From the NCBI GenBank assembly GCA_944386805.1, contig CALXCO010000005.1:1-64000 (forward strand): a stretch of DNA of 64,000 nucleotides, given 5' to 3'. The notes beneath the pieces are model-generated. The model did no database searches and was not told the origin of the DNA. It saw nothing but the letters and a program-made list of their open reading frames with translations. Below, piece by piece: positions 42,820 through 51,173 of the stretch. The DNA comes from an uncultured Clostridia bacterium (GTDB lineage Bacteria; Bacillota; Clostridia; Oscillospirales; Ruminococcaceae). A program made the translations under genes and the position numbers. Positions within the stretch are counted from its first letter, which is position 1. The number at the start of each line of letters is the position of its first letter.

Positions 42820-44154
42820 TCAACTGCTGAAAACGCCCGCGCCTTCGTCATCCAGATAGAAAGTATAACCGTCCGCAACATATCTCCCGCTCTTCTGCAT
42901 ATTGCCGTACTGGTCAAAAATATAGGCCCGTCCGCTGATATAATGCAGTCCGGTCGGCCCGCTGACCAGCTTGCCATCCTGATCGAAGGTAAAGGACTTG
43001 CCGTCAATCATCCTGGTTCCGGTGTACTTTCTGCCGTCCTCGCCAACATAATAGGCAATGCCATAGTCGACGACCCATTCGTTGGTTGCCATCGTACCGT
43101 CCGCCTTGAGGTAGCGGTATTTGCCGTCCTCCCCCAGACGCCAGCAGCTGACCACACCGGCACCGTTGTCATTCAGGTAAAAAGAATTGCCTCCGGCTGT
43201 GTACCAGCCGCTTTTGAGCATATTTCCCTGCTCGTCGAAGATGTACGCCTTGCCGTCAATATACTGCAAACCGGTAATAATCGTATTGCTGATCAACGCG
43301 CCGTCGGCATCAAAGATGCAGGTCTGCCCGTCAATCGTCCGGGTACCGGTATATTTTCTGCCGTCCTCGCCGACGTAATAGGTCACACCGTAATCGACTA
43401 TCCATTCATTGACCGCCATTGTGCCGTCTGCTTTGAGGTAACGGTATTTGCCGTCCTCTCCCAGCCGCCAGCATTTGACCACACCGGCGCCGTTGTCATT
43501 CAGGTAGAAATAGTCGCCGTTCGCAGTATACCAGCCGCTCCGCTGCATATGGCCGTTTTCGTCAAAGATGTACGCCTTGCCGCTGATATACTGCAATCCG
43601 ATCAGTCCACTGATCAGCACACCGTTTTCATCAAACTGGTAGTCTACACCGTCAATCGTCCGGGAACCGGTATATTTTTTGCCGTCTGCCCCCAGGTAAT
43701 AAATCATATCGTAGTCTATAATCCACTCGTTGACCGCCATTGTCCCGTCTGCTTTGAGATAACGGTACTTGCCGTCTTCTCCCAGCCGCCAGCATTTGAC
43801 CACGCCGGCGCCGTTGTCGTTCAGATAAAACGCGCTGCCATCTGCTTCATACCAGCCGCTCTTCATCATGACGCCGCTCTCATCAAAAATATATGCCTTG
43901 CCGTCGATATACTGCAACCCGGTCTGCTTCTCGCCTGAAAGATAATAACAGGTCTCGCCGTTTTGGGTGACCAGTCCGTCCTGTGGGGTACTGGCCAGGC
44001 TGTCGGCGTCATATTCAGCAGCCTCACTGTCAATCGTCGTACTGGAAAGGATCTGGCTATTCTCTTCCTCCGGAGCTGAAACCGGAACCGCTGTCAGAAG
44101 CCCCAATGCACCGATCAGCAGCACCGATAAAAGTACCATACAGGACCTTTTCAT
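42820..44154 (-). CDS. Secreted wall-binding repeat protein, ends inside a module
   Basis: This 444-aa protein has a signal peptide (about residues 1-27), a short linker and then three full modules of about 107 residues (starting near 79, 186 and 295). A fourth (from about 402) stops after 43 residues at LDDEGAGVFSS, where the others continue GAGVVKCWR. It has no LRR-like region or anchor. The leader just before the ATG (GTGGTTTTCC) is the same as in the 40274-42622 gene, showing recent duplication. The abrupt end may reflect recombination between repeats. Confidence 0.88.
   Translation of the reverse strand: MKRSCMVLLSVLLIGALGLLTAVPVSAPEEENSQILSSTTIDSEAAEYDADSLASTPQDGLVTQNGETCYYLSGEKQTGLQYIDGKAYIFDESGVMMKSGWYEADGSAFYLNDNGAGVVKCWRLGEDGKYRYLKADGTMAVNEWIIDYDMIYYLGADGKKYTGSRTIDGVDYQFDENGVLISGLIGLQYISGKAYIFDENGHMQRSGWYTANGDYFYLNDNGAGVVKCWRLGEDGKYRYLKADGTMAVNEWIVDYGVTYYVGEDGRKYTGTRTIDGQTCIFDADGALISNTIITGLQYIDGKAYIFDEQGNMLKSGWYTAGGNSFYLNDNGAGVVSCWRLGEDGKYRYLKADGTMATNEWVVDYGIAYYVGEDGRKYTGTRMIDGKSFTFDQDGKLVSGPTGLHYISGRAYIFDQYGNMQKSGRYVADGYTFYLDDEGAGVFSS
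42823..43920 (-). repeat. In-frame tandem repeats inside the 42820-44154 gene
   Basis: Coding modules start near 43920, 43599, 43272 and 42951 on the minus strand, with a period of about 321-327 bp. The last is cut short by the stop codon. They are homologous to the modules of the neighbouring gene. Confidence 0.88.
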
Positions 44155-44177
44155 GGAAAACCACCCCTTTATTAATT

Positions 44178-44206
44178 ATACACTTTATTTTGACAAAAAG
44201 TTGCAG
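44178..44206 (-). promoter_or_regulatory. ECF-type promoter (site A)
   Basis: On the minus strand CTGCAACTTTTT (44206-44195), an 11-bp spacer, and GTGTAT (44183-44178). Transcription would start only about 17 bases before the ATG at 44154. The TATAAT overlapping this site lacks a -35 at sigma-A distance. Confidence 0.75.
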
Positions 44207-44379
44207 AAATGTCAAGAAAAGGCGAATAGCCACATGTATAATAACGTCGTTTTTCGAAAAAGTATAACATGATTTCACTAATTTTTTCTTTTAATCAAAC
44301 ATTTACCTGTCCGTTGCCAACCATCCCTGAATCTGCTATAATCTTTTCAGAAGTTTAGAGACAGAAAGGGGCAGCGGTC

Positions 44380-45066
44380 ATGCGTGTTTCAGCGCTCATC
44401 CATGTCAGCAGTGGCATCATTTCCATCATCGGCAGCGGCGGAAAAACTACGCTGATGCAGACGCTCGCCGGTCAGCTGCCGGGAACGGTGATTCTGACCA
44501 CGACGACCCATATCTATCCACTGGACGATCTCCCGCTGGTTACCGAAAACAACCCGGCTGTCATTCAACGGGCATTGCAGCAAAATCGGGTGATCTCGAT
44601 TGGGACACCCGGACGCAATGGAAAACTGACCGCACCGGCGCTGTCATTTGACCAGCTGCGGCAGATGGCAAGGTGGGTACTGGTCGAGGCGGACGGTTCC
44701 CGCCGCCTCCCGCTCAAGGCGCATGCTCCCTATGAACCGGTCATCCCGATGGATAACAGCGGTACCATCTGGGTCATTGGTGCATCGGGATTCGGAAAGC
44801 CGGTCAGCGAAACGATACACCGTCCGGAACTCTTCTGCCGGATAACCGGCAGTTGTCCAGACGACCTGGTAACTCCGGAGATGGCGGCGGCAGCGGTGAC
44901 AGCTGAAAATTTAGCCGCTGTCATTTATCTGAATCAAGTGGAAACCGAAAACGACTGGAAAAATGCCCGCATTTTTGCGGCTGCATTGAAAAAAACAGGC
45001 ATGACGGTCGCTGCCGGCAGCCTGTACCATCACACCTGTGAAATTCTGAACCATCCATCGCGATAG
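44380..45066 (+). CDS. yqeC: YqeC-type selenium-dependent hydroxylase accessory protein
   Basis: This 228-aa P-loop protein has Walker A GSGGKTT (about residues 19-25), TTTTHIYP, and VLVEADGSRRLPLKAHAPYEPVIP, which are hallmarks of the YqeC family. Relatives are linked to maturation of selenium-dependent molybdenum hydroxylases. No hydroxylase, selD, yqeB or molybdenum cofactor gene is nearby, so it stands alone here. The ribosome site is AAAGGGG. It ends in a terminator shared with ftsH. Confidence 0.85.
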   Translation: MRVSALIHVSSGIISIIGSGGKTTLMQTLAGQLPGTVILTTTTHIYPLDDLPLVTENNPAVIQRALQQNRVISIGTPGRNGKLTAPALSFDQLRQMARWVLVEADGSRRLPLKAHAPYEPVIPMDNSGTIWVIGASGFGKPVSETIHRPELFCRITGSCPDDLVTPEMAAAAVTAENLAAVIYLNQVETENDWKNARIFAAALKKTGMTVAAGSLYHHTCEILNHPSR

Positions 45067-45067
45067 C

Positions 45068-45101
45068 AAAAAGCGGAAGTCCCAAACGGACCTCCGCTTT
45101 T
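45068..45101 (+). terminator. Bidirectional terminator between yqeC and ftsH
   Basis: A stem AAAAAGCGGAAGTCC / GGACCTCCGCTTTT (45068-45082, 45088-45101) with one mismatch lies between two convergent stop codons. Confidence 0.85.
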
Positions 45102-45106
45102 CTGTA

Positions 45107-46924
45107 TTATGCCTGCTGATTCAATATCCGCATGAATTCTTCGCCTGTAATCGTCTCTTTTTCATACAGGTAGTTTGCAATTTCATCCAGCTTTTGACGG
45201 TTTTCCTCCAAAATCTTCATCGCCTTCTGATGCTGCTTTCTGACCAGTTCGACAACCTGCCGGTCAATCTCCGCCTGTGTTTCAGCCGAACATGCAAGGC
45301 TGGTGTCTCCACCGAGATACTGGTTGCTGACCGTCTCCAGCGCCACCATGTCAAAATCCGGGCTCATGCCATACCGGGTAATCATCGCACGGGCAAGCTT
45401 GGTCGCCTGTTCGATATCATTCGATGCACCGGTAGAAGAGGAATGGAAGACCAGTTCCTCTGCCGCACGTCCGCCGGTAAGGGTCGCAATCTTGTTCTCC
45501 AGCTCGGTCTTGCTGACCAGGTAATGGTTGCCTTCATCCACCTGCATCGTATAGCCCAGTGCACCCGAAGTACGGGGAACAATTGTAATCTTCTGGACCG
45601 GAGCGGAATTGGACTGTTTGGCCGCCACCAGCGCATGGCCGACTTCGTGATACGCGACAACCTTTTTCTCGGTATCGGTCAGAATCGCGTTCTTCTTCTG
45701 ATAACCGGCGATGACGACTTCTATACTTTCTTCCATATCAGACTGGGTCACCTGACTGCGTCCATCCCGAACCGCACGCAGCGCTGCCTCATTGACGATA
45801 TTCGCCAGTTCAGCACCCGAAGCACCAGAAGCCATCCGGGCAATTTTGGAGAAGTCGACATTGGACTCCATCCGGACTTTTTTCGCATGGACTTTGAGAA
45901 TCTCCTCGCGTCCCTTCAAATCCGGCAGTTCAACCGGAACCCGGCGGTCAAACCGTCCCGGACGTGTCAGCGCCGGGTCAAGCGACTCCGGACGGTTGGT
46001 CGCTGCCAGGATAATAACGCCGGTATTCTCCTCAAAACCGTCCATCTCGGTCAGCAGCTGGTTGAGGGTCTGTTCCCGTTCATCGTTGCTGCTCAGACGG
46101 CCGTCACGCTTCTGACCAATTGCATCGATCTCATCAATAAAGACGATACACGGTGCCTTCTCTTTGGCCTGCCTGAACAGGTCACGTACCTTGGAAGCAC
46201 CCATGCCGACAAACATCTCGACAAATTCCGAACCCGACATCGAAAAGAACGGTACGTTGGATTCACCGGCGACCGCTTTGGCCAGCATCGTTTTGCCGGT
46301 GCCGGGAGGGCCTACAAGCAGGATGCCTTTGGGCATCGACGCGCCGATTTCCCGGTATTTTTGGGGATTATGAAGATAACTGACAATCTCAGACAGGCTT
46401 TCTTTTGCCTCGTCCTCACCGGCGACGTCTGAGAACTTAATCCCTTCCGAAGATTTTACATATACTTTTGCGTTGGATTTGCCGAACATCATCGCGTTGG
46501 GACCGCCGGCACGCTGCATCAGCTTTTTGGACATATACTGCCCGATCGCGATGAAAATGACCACCGGCAATACCCAGCTCAGCAAAAAGCTGATAATCGG
46601 GTTCGCCTGTTCAATAATCTCCCCTGAAAACTTTGCCCCGGAATCGTCCAGACGCTGGGTCAGGTCCGGGTCGGGCATCATACCGGTCTTAAAAATCGCG
46701 GTGTTATCTTTATTGGTAAAGATAATCTGCTGCTCCTGCTGCTGGACTTCAACCTGGCCCAGCTCCTGATTCTCCGCCATATCAATAAACGTGCCGTAGT
46801 CCACTTCCCGCACCTGCCGCTGGACAAGCCAGGGCATCGCAAAGAAATTGAACAGCAGCAGAATCAGAATCACAATCCCATAATAGAAAATCAATGGCTT
46901 CTTGGGCTTTTGTACTTCCTGCAT
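45107..46924 (-). CDS. ftsH: ATP-dependent zinc metalloprotease FtsH
   Basis: This 605-aa membrane-anchored AAA protease has two N-terminal transmembrane helices (about 11-30 and 108-128) around an outer domain. The AAA module has Walker A GPPGTGKT (205-212), Walker [12 protein letters not shown] and second region of homology [20 protein letters not shown]. The zinc protease motif is HEVGH (426-430). It degrades damaged membrane and regulatory proteins. The C-terminus is short. It lies two bases after a small gene of unknown function and is expressed with it. Confidence 0.97.
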   Translation of the reverse strand: MQEVQKPKKPLIFYYGIVILILLLFNFFAMPWLVQRQVREVDYGTFIDMAENQELGQVEVQQQEQQIIFTNKDNTAIFKTGMMPDPDLTQRLDDSGAKFSGEIIEQANPIISFLLSWVLPVVIFIAIGQYMSKKLMQRAGGPNAMMFGKSNAKVYVKSSEGIKFSDVAGEDEAKESLSEIVSYLHNPQKYREIGASMPKGILLVGPPGTGKTMLAKAVAGESNVPFFSMSGSEFVEMFVGMGASKVRDLFRQAKEKAPCIVFIDEIDAIGQKRDGRLSSNDEREQTLNQLLTEMDGFEENTGVIILAATNRPESLDPALTRPGRFDRRVPVELPDLKGREEILKVHAKKVRMESNVDFSKIARMASGASGAELANIVNEAALRAVRDGRSQVTQSDMEESIEVVIAGYQKKNAILTDTEKKVVAYHEVGHALVAAKQSNSAPVQKITIVPRTSGALGYTMQVDEGNHYLVSKTELENKIATLTGGRAAEELVFHSSSTGASNDIEQATKLARAMITRYGMSPDFDMVALETVSNQYLGGDTSLACSAETQAEIDRQVVELVRKQHQKAMKILEENRQKLDEIANYLYEKETITGEEFMRILNQQA

Positions 46925-46926
46925 AT

Positions 46927-47370
46927 TCAGTCTTCTCCTTTCTGTTCTTCTGCGGTAAGCTGTGCATCCATCGCCGACAGTGCCGCAATCAGAGCATACT
47001 GCATCGTCTGTACAGCATAATCGATCGCGTATTCCGCATAAAGGGTCGTTGCCTCCACCTCATCGTCAAGCGGACTGCTCTCCTCTGAATGAAGATATTT
47101 CTCCAGCGAACCTTTGGAAAGCCTGTCCATCGCCTGACTGTATTCCAGCTGGGTCCGGGCAAGCTCGGTCACTGCCGGTGAACGGCTCCCTTCCACGCTT
47201 TCCTGCAGGGTCATGGCATGCTCGCGGTATTCACTTCTGGCTTTTTGCAGTTCTTCACGGACTGTCTGATGGTCCTCCTGTCCGCAAATCCGAATCCGGC
47301 TCTGGATTTTCCCATACTGTTGTTCCATTTCATACAGTTTGATTGCAAAAAGTTCCTGATTTAATTTCAT
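46927..47370 (-). CDS. Hypothetical protein co-transcribed with ftsH
   Basis: This 147-aa soluble, almost wholly helical protein is rich in Glu, Gln and Ala (EMEQQYGKIQSRIRI, REELQKARSEYREHAM), probably a coiled coil. No family is recognised. Only two bases separate it from ftsH, so translation is probably coupled. The ribosome site GGAG is about 12 bases before the ATG. It could be an FtsH adaptor or unrelated; nothing in the sequence decides. Confidence 0.72.
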   Translation of the reverse strand: MKLNQELFAIKLYEMEQQYGKIQSRIRICGQEDHQTVREELQKARSEYREHAMTLQESVEGSRSPAVTELARTQLEYSQAMDRLSKGSLEKYLHSEESSPLDDEVEATTLYAEYAIDYAVQTMQYALIAALSAMDAQLTAEEQKGED

Positions 47371-47513
47371 AAGCAGCCATCCGCTCCTTCCTGTGGCAAT
47401 CCGGCAGCTGTTTTCGTCCGGTCCCCCGGCCAGCTTCCTTACTTTTATTTATACCACAAAACGCTACCCGCCACCACTCGCAAAAAATCGATTCTGTCCT
47501 TATAAAAATCGCA

Positions 47514-47536
47514 ATCTGTCAAAATATCTGACAGAT
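47514..47536. promoter_or_regulatory. Palindrome upstream of the ftsH operon
   Basis: ATCTGTCA / TGACAGAT (47514-47521, 47529-47536) with a 7-bp centre is flanked by further GATTCTGT-like copies at about 47490 and 47540. It lies about 145 bases before the first gene and may be an operator. No clear sigma-A promoter was found for this operon in 47371-47584. Confidence 0.45.
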
Positions 47537-47584
47537 TCCCGATTCTGTAAGCCAAAATACAGCATATCACAGCAAACAAAAAAA

Positions 47585-47611
47585 ACGACCATGCAGCTGA
47601 TGCACGATCGT
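47585..47611 (-). terminator. Terminator of the second TetR gene
   Basis: On the minus strand ACGATCGTGCA / TGCATGGTCGT (two wobble pairs; 47611-47601, 47595-47585) is followed by eight T. Confidence 0.82.
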
Positions 47612-47619
47612 TTGTCTCT

Positions 47620-48162
47620 TTACTGTTTCTTCCACCCGTTCATCGACCCGGACAGGATACTTTCCAGCTGGGAAGCCAGGCGTTCCTGATTGAGATTTTT
47701 TTTGCCGCCGTATGCCATCAACACTCCGACCAGCCCACAAACACTATATTGCAGCAATATCTCCCGGTCAACCGCATTCATCGCGACATCCGGCCCTTGA
47801 TGCTCTGCCAGCTGGGTCAGATAGGTTCCCATTGAATCAACCATCAGCTGTTCGATCTGGGCACGCCGCTGTGAACGCATCAGCTTTTCCAGCATCGGGA
47901 ACTGCTCCACCGTAAAGGAAATAAAGATTCTGAGCACCGACCGCAGATCCGGCGCACGCAGGCTCTGCTCTACCAGCTGCTGTGTCTGCTGGCGGACTGA
48001 CCATTCCAACACATCCATAATGTCCTGAAAATGATAATAAAAGGTCTGGCGGGAGATGTGACACTCTTCAATCAATGATTTTACGGTAATTTTGTCTACA
48101 TCTTCATGCTGAATCTTATTTTTGTACGCCTGGGCAATCAGCGCCTTCATATCAACCGGCAT
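47620..48162 (-). CDS. TetR/AcrR family transcriptional regulator
   Basis: This 180-aa regulator has an N-terminal HTH (ITVKSLIEECHISRQTFYYHFQDI, about residues 20-50) very like that of the TetR at 6194-6766, and a helical effector domain. ATG 48162 is chosen because GGAAGGG lies about 10 bases upstream; a GTG four codons earlier overlaps it. It is monocistronic and no target gene is adjacent in an obvious divergent arrangement. The ligand is unknown. Confidence 0.88.
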   Translation of the reverse strand: MPVDMKALIAQAYKNKIQHEDVDKITVKSLIEECHISRQTFYYHFQDIMDVLEWSVRQQTQQLVEQSLRAPDLRSVLRIFISFTVEQFPMLEKLMRSQRRAQIEQLMVDSMGTYLTQLAEHQGPDVAMNAVDREILLQYSVCGLVGVLMAYGGKKNLNQERLASQLESILSGSMNGWKKQ

Positions 48163-48254
48163 AATCAAATACACCCTTCCGAATCTGTCGCAGCTATCCC
48201 TTCAGAAGATATCCTTCCTCCAAGTTCACAGGTAGTTTTTCTCTCTTAAAGTTA

Positions 48255-48283
48255 ATTTTATCATATTTATTTTGAATTCGCAA
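48255..48283 (-). promoter_or_regulatory. Promoter of the second TetR gene
   Basis: On the minus strand TTGCGA (48283-48278), a 17-bp spacer, and TAAAAT (48260-48255). Two ACAGGTT copies lie just upstream, partly within the neighbouring terminator. Confidence 0.6.
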
Positions 48284-48301
48284 CCTGTAATTTAAAATAA
48301 A

Positions 48302-48340
48302 ACCTGTACAGCGCACCTTTCAAAGATGCACGGTACAGGT
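48302..48340 (-). terminator. Terminator of the kinase operon
   Basis: On the minus strand ACCTGTACCGTGCA / TGCGCTGTACAGGT (48340-48327, 48315-48302) is followed by TTTATTTTAAA, just after the kinase stop codon. Confidence 0.78.
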
Positions 48341-48345
48341 CATCT

Positions 48346-49089
48346 TTACAGATTCCACAAGGCATTCTTCAACTGACCCGCCGAAGCATACCGTTCCGCC
48401 GCATTGATGCGGATACACCGGCGGATAATCCGCCCCATCCTCCCCCGGCAGATCTCCTGAGAAGGGTGACGGCCGGTAATCAGAATATTCAGCAGAATCC
48501 CCATCGCATAAATATCAGTCCGTTCGTCGGTCTGGGTTACGCCGAACTGCTCCGGCGCCGCATATGGCGCCGTACCCAGACAGACGGTATCGCAGTTTTC
48601 AAACCCCGGACCCTTTTTACAGCGTGCCGCGGTGAAATCGATCAGCCGGATTCTTCCGGACGTATGGTCGGTCATGATATTTTCCGGTTTGATGTCCCGG
48701 TGGATTATGCCCAGCTGGTGCAGACAGCAGACCGCATCACACAAACTCAGCCCAATCTGCCGCACCTGTTCTCGCTTTCCGACCAGGCTGCCCATCTGTT
48801 CCGAAAGAAGGCTGCCGTCGATGTATTCCTCCAGTACGAGCAGCTTTCCATCCACTTCCACCGCTTCATAAATCCGCGGCAGATTCGGATGTACGATGCC
48901 CAGCATCCGCTGATAGACCTCCGGTGCCGCCACACACCGGCGCAGTATCAGACGGTTCTGCAATCTCTTATGCTGCCAGAGAAAAACCTCTCCCGATGGT
49001 TTCTCCGAGAGAATCTGTTGCAAAGTATACTCCTGCATCAGGCAGTCTTCTATCCATGCAGCGGCATTTTTTTCCCGCTCCCCGCTCAT
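48346..49089 (-). CDS. Serine/threonine protein kinase-like protein
   Basis: This 247-aa Hanks-type kinase domain lacks any transmembrane or PASTA part. The catalytic loop HRDIKPEN, the APE motif (APYAAPEQF) and the DxYAMGI aspartate are intact. The metal motif reads DFT instead of DFG, the glycine-rich loop is degenerate (SEKPSGEV) and the ATP-binding VAIK lysine appears replaced by Arg (LILRR). Activity may be reduced or altered. Its start overlaps the XRE regulator stop by four bases, third gene of an operon with an LRR membrane protein. Confidence 0.85.
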   Translation of the reverse strand: MSGEREKNAAAWIEDCLMQEYTLQQILSEKPSGEVFLWQHKRLQNRLILRRCVAAPEVYQRMLGIVHPNLPRIYEAVEVDGKLLVLEEYIDGSLLSEQMGSLVGKREQVRQIGLSLCDAVCCLHQLGIIHRDIKPENIMTDHTSGRIRLIDFTAARCKKGPGFENCDTVCLGTAPYAAPEQFGVTQTDERTDIYAMGILLNILITGRHPSQEICRGRMGRIIRRCIRINAAERYASAGQLKNALWNL

Positions 49090-49514
49090 TTCTGAAGACC
49101 TCTGAGCTGCTGCTGTTCCAGCATCTCTTCCAGCTCCAGCAGCGTTTTATGGCGGGTCGCCGCAAATATAATGACGCTGTCCCTCCGGTCGCGGGGATAA
49201 AGGACCGGATACCCGGTATGCTGAAATAAAACCGATATCTCCTCCGCATCCATCGCCAGTGAAAAACAGATGCGAAGCAGACTGTCACGGGTCGGCGTCT
49301 TCTGTCCCGAAAAAATCTGATATACATATACCCTGCTCAACCCTGACCGGACTGCCACCTCTCCACGGGAAAGACCTGTCTTTTCCAGCAGTTTTCCCAG
49401 TTCCTGCGGCAACGTCGTATCCAGCAGCTGTGCGTCATTTTCCCCCAGATAATCTTCCAGCCGCCTGGTCTGGAGCAATTCCTCCATCAGATTGGCTGTC
49501 GTCTTTGGCTGCAT
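49086..49514 (-). CDS. XRE family helix-turn-helix protein
   Basis: This 142-aa protein has a central XRE-type HTH (about residues 36-90; LEKTGLSRGEVAVRSGLSRVYVYQIFSGQKTPTRDSLLRICFSL) and a C-terminal helical tail. It is translationally coupled to the kinase-like protein by an ATGA overlap, so phosphorylation or binding by that partner is a reasonable guess. It lies 18 bases after the LRR gene. Confidence 0.87.
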   Translation of the reverse strand: MQPKTTANLMEELLQTRRLEDYLGENDAQLLDTTLPQELGKLLEKTGLSRGEVAVRSGLSRVYVYQIFSGQKTPTRDSLLRICFSLAMDAEEISVLFQHTGYPVLYPRDRRDSVIIFAATRHKTLLELEEMLEQQQLRGLQK

Positions 49515-49532
49515 ATTTACTGCCTCTCTTTA

Positions 49533-50801
49533 TCATGAATTTATAATCTCGCAGGGAATCCCGTTTTCCCGGCAGAAATCTTCCGTTACGCTGTTGGCCG
49601 GGGTATAAATGGTCGGCAGCGTCAGCGTATTATAAATGGCAAGCGAATCAATCAGCGTAATGGTCGAGGGCAGATACAGCTCCCGCAGCTGCTCCACCTC
49701 TTTGAAGACAAAGGTATTGAGGGTCGCCACTCCTTCCGGCACGGTAACACTGGTAAGGTACCGGTTTCCGAGAAAGGCGTTGGCTTCCATATTGACGACT
49801 GTCTCCGGAATGACATATGTATCCCCCTCTTTGCTGGGCGGATAACACAGCAGGGTGCTGCCATCCTTTGAAAACAGGATGCCGTCCTGTGACGCAAAAA
49901 AGGTGTTCTCCTCCGCCACCTGAATTTCACGCAGCGACGGACAGTACCCAAACGGACAGAAAACAGAGTTCACGCCGGCAGGCATCAACACACTCTCCAG
50001 ACTGGAATTTCCTTCAAATGCCCAGTCGACCAGCATCGTCACGCTATCCGGAATTGCAAACGTGTCCGCCTCTTTACCGGCAGGATAGCTGTTGAGGGCT
50101 GTCTGGTCACTGTTGTACAAAACGCCGTCCACCACAACAAAATACGGATTGTCCGCAGACAGGATATGCTCTTTGAGCGATGTACACTTGCTGAAAGCCT
50201 GTGCATCAACCTGAGCGAGGGTTGATGGCAGCAAAATCTTTTCCAGTCCGGTACAGCCATAAAAGGCGCTTGTCCTGATCGCGACAAGCCCTTCCGGCAG
50301 AATGACCTCCTGAATATTGCGGTTGTCCATAAACGCGCGTTCTCCGATCTCCCGCACGCCTTCCGGTATTTCCACAGTCTGGTCTGTGCCGCTGTACTGC
50401 ACCAGAACGTCCCCTTCAATTAAAAAGCCGTTCTCATCCGCTCCCGGCAATCGCTGCACAGAACCTGAATCAAAGATCACGCCGCCCGTATCCGTGGAAA
50501 CATATTCTCCAATAGCCGTATCCCGCGGGCCGTCCTGCGATTCCTCCACATCCGAAGCAGACGCACTGTCCGACGAAAGGGTTTCCGATACCGGAGACTG
50601 TGCAGGCCGGATCATGGTCAGGTAAACCGTCAGCACGGCAGCCAGTACCAATACCCCGCCAATCGACAGATACAATAACTTTCTGGGACGGCGGCTGACC
50701 GGAGCCGGTGCAACCGTGACCGGCTGTTCCAGGCTCTTCATACAGTACAGGCAGTAGTGAGACTGGTCGGGAATTTCTTTTCCACAATGAGGACAACGCA
50801 T
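49533..50801 (-). CDS. Zinc-ribbon, single-pass membrane protein with BspA-type leucine-rich repeats
   Basis: This 422-aa protein has an N-terminal zinc ribbon (CPHCGKEIPDQSHYCLYC, residues 3-20) in the cytoplasm and one transmembrane helix (about 43-63). An outer Ser/Asp linker leads to BspA-like LRRs (about 130-400; units such as IPEGVREIGERAFMDNRNIQEVILPEG). Zinc-ribbon plus membrane plus outer sensor is common in Clostridia. As first gene of an operon with an XRE regulator and a kinase-like protein, it could pass an outside signal inward. It has a consensus promoter. Confidence 0.87.
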   Translation of the reverse strand: MRCPHCGKEIPDQSHYCLYCMKSLEQPVTVAPAPVSRRPRKLLYLSIGGVLVLAAVLTVYLTMIRPAQSPVSETLSSDSASASDVEESQDGPRDTAIGEYVSTDTGGVIFDSGSVQRLPGADENGFLIEGDVLVQYSGTDQTVEIPEGVREIGERAFMDNRNIQEVILPEGLVAIRTSAFYGCTGLEKILLPSTLAQVDAQAFSKCTSLKEHILSADNPYFVVVDGVLYNSDQTALNSYPAGKEADTFAIPDSVTMLVDWAFEGNSSLESVLMPAGVNSVFCPFGYCPSLREIQVAEENTFFASQDGILFSKDGSTLLCYPPSKEGDTYVIPETVVNMEANAFLGNRYLTSVTVPEGVATLNTFVFKEVEQLRELYLPSTITLIDSLAIYNTLTLPTIYTPANSVTEDFCRENGIPCEIINS

Positions 50802-50836
50802 ATGATTTCTCCCCTTATTGTATTGATAGCGATAAA

Positions 50837-50865
50837 ATTATATCATATATCCATAAACATTTCAA
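50837..50865 (-). promoter_or_regulatory. Promoter of the LRR/XRE/kinase operon
   Basis: On the minus strand TTGAAA (50865-50860), a 17-bp spacer, and TATAAT (50842-50837). The gap from here to 51056 holds no gene. Confidence 0.8.
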
Positions 50866-51056
50866 CTATAATGTGAATTTTTAAACGTCGAAATACGAAT
50901 TCTGTCAGTTATTGTCTGGTATTCGCATTTTCAACTGCTTTTTTGCTGCCGATCACCCGACCAATGACCGAAAGATACTCCATCATCGTGACAGACTTTT
51001 TGACAAATGTCTGCCAAAAAAGTTAAAAACTGCCAGCGTAACCCTTTTCTGTCCGC

Positions 51057-51152
51057 TTGACAAAACGCCGTTTACCTGCTAAACTGATGGTAGTTAGGCT
51101 TCACTAACTAGTGAAGCCTGTTTTTATCCGAACAGGTTAGCTTTAGCTAACC
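51057..51152 (+). promoter_or_regulatory. Promoter with two metal-repressor-like operators
   Basis: TTGACA (51057-51062), a 17-bp spacer, and TAAACT (51080-51085). Two 18-bp palindromes of the same build follow: AGTTAGGCTTCACTAACT (51092-51109) and GGTTAGCTTTAGCTAACC (51135-51152). They resemble sites of DtxR/IdeR/MntR repressors. Between them AGGCTTCAC / GTGAAGCCT (51096-51104, 51111-51119) plus GTTTTTATC could form a terminator hairpin. Confidence 0.8.
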
Positions 51153-51173
51153 TTGTAAAGGAGGGAATATCAG

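Noticed and set aside
40560-43920. Regularly spaced DNA repeats that could suggest a CRISPR or satellite
   Set aside because: The period is about 320-335 bp, in frame, and encodes wall-binding-type protein modules. No cas gene or short spacer structure exists.
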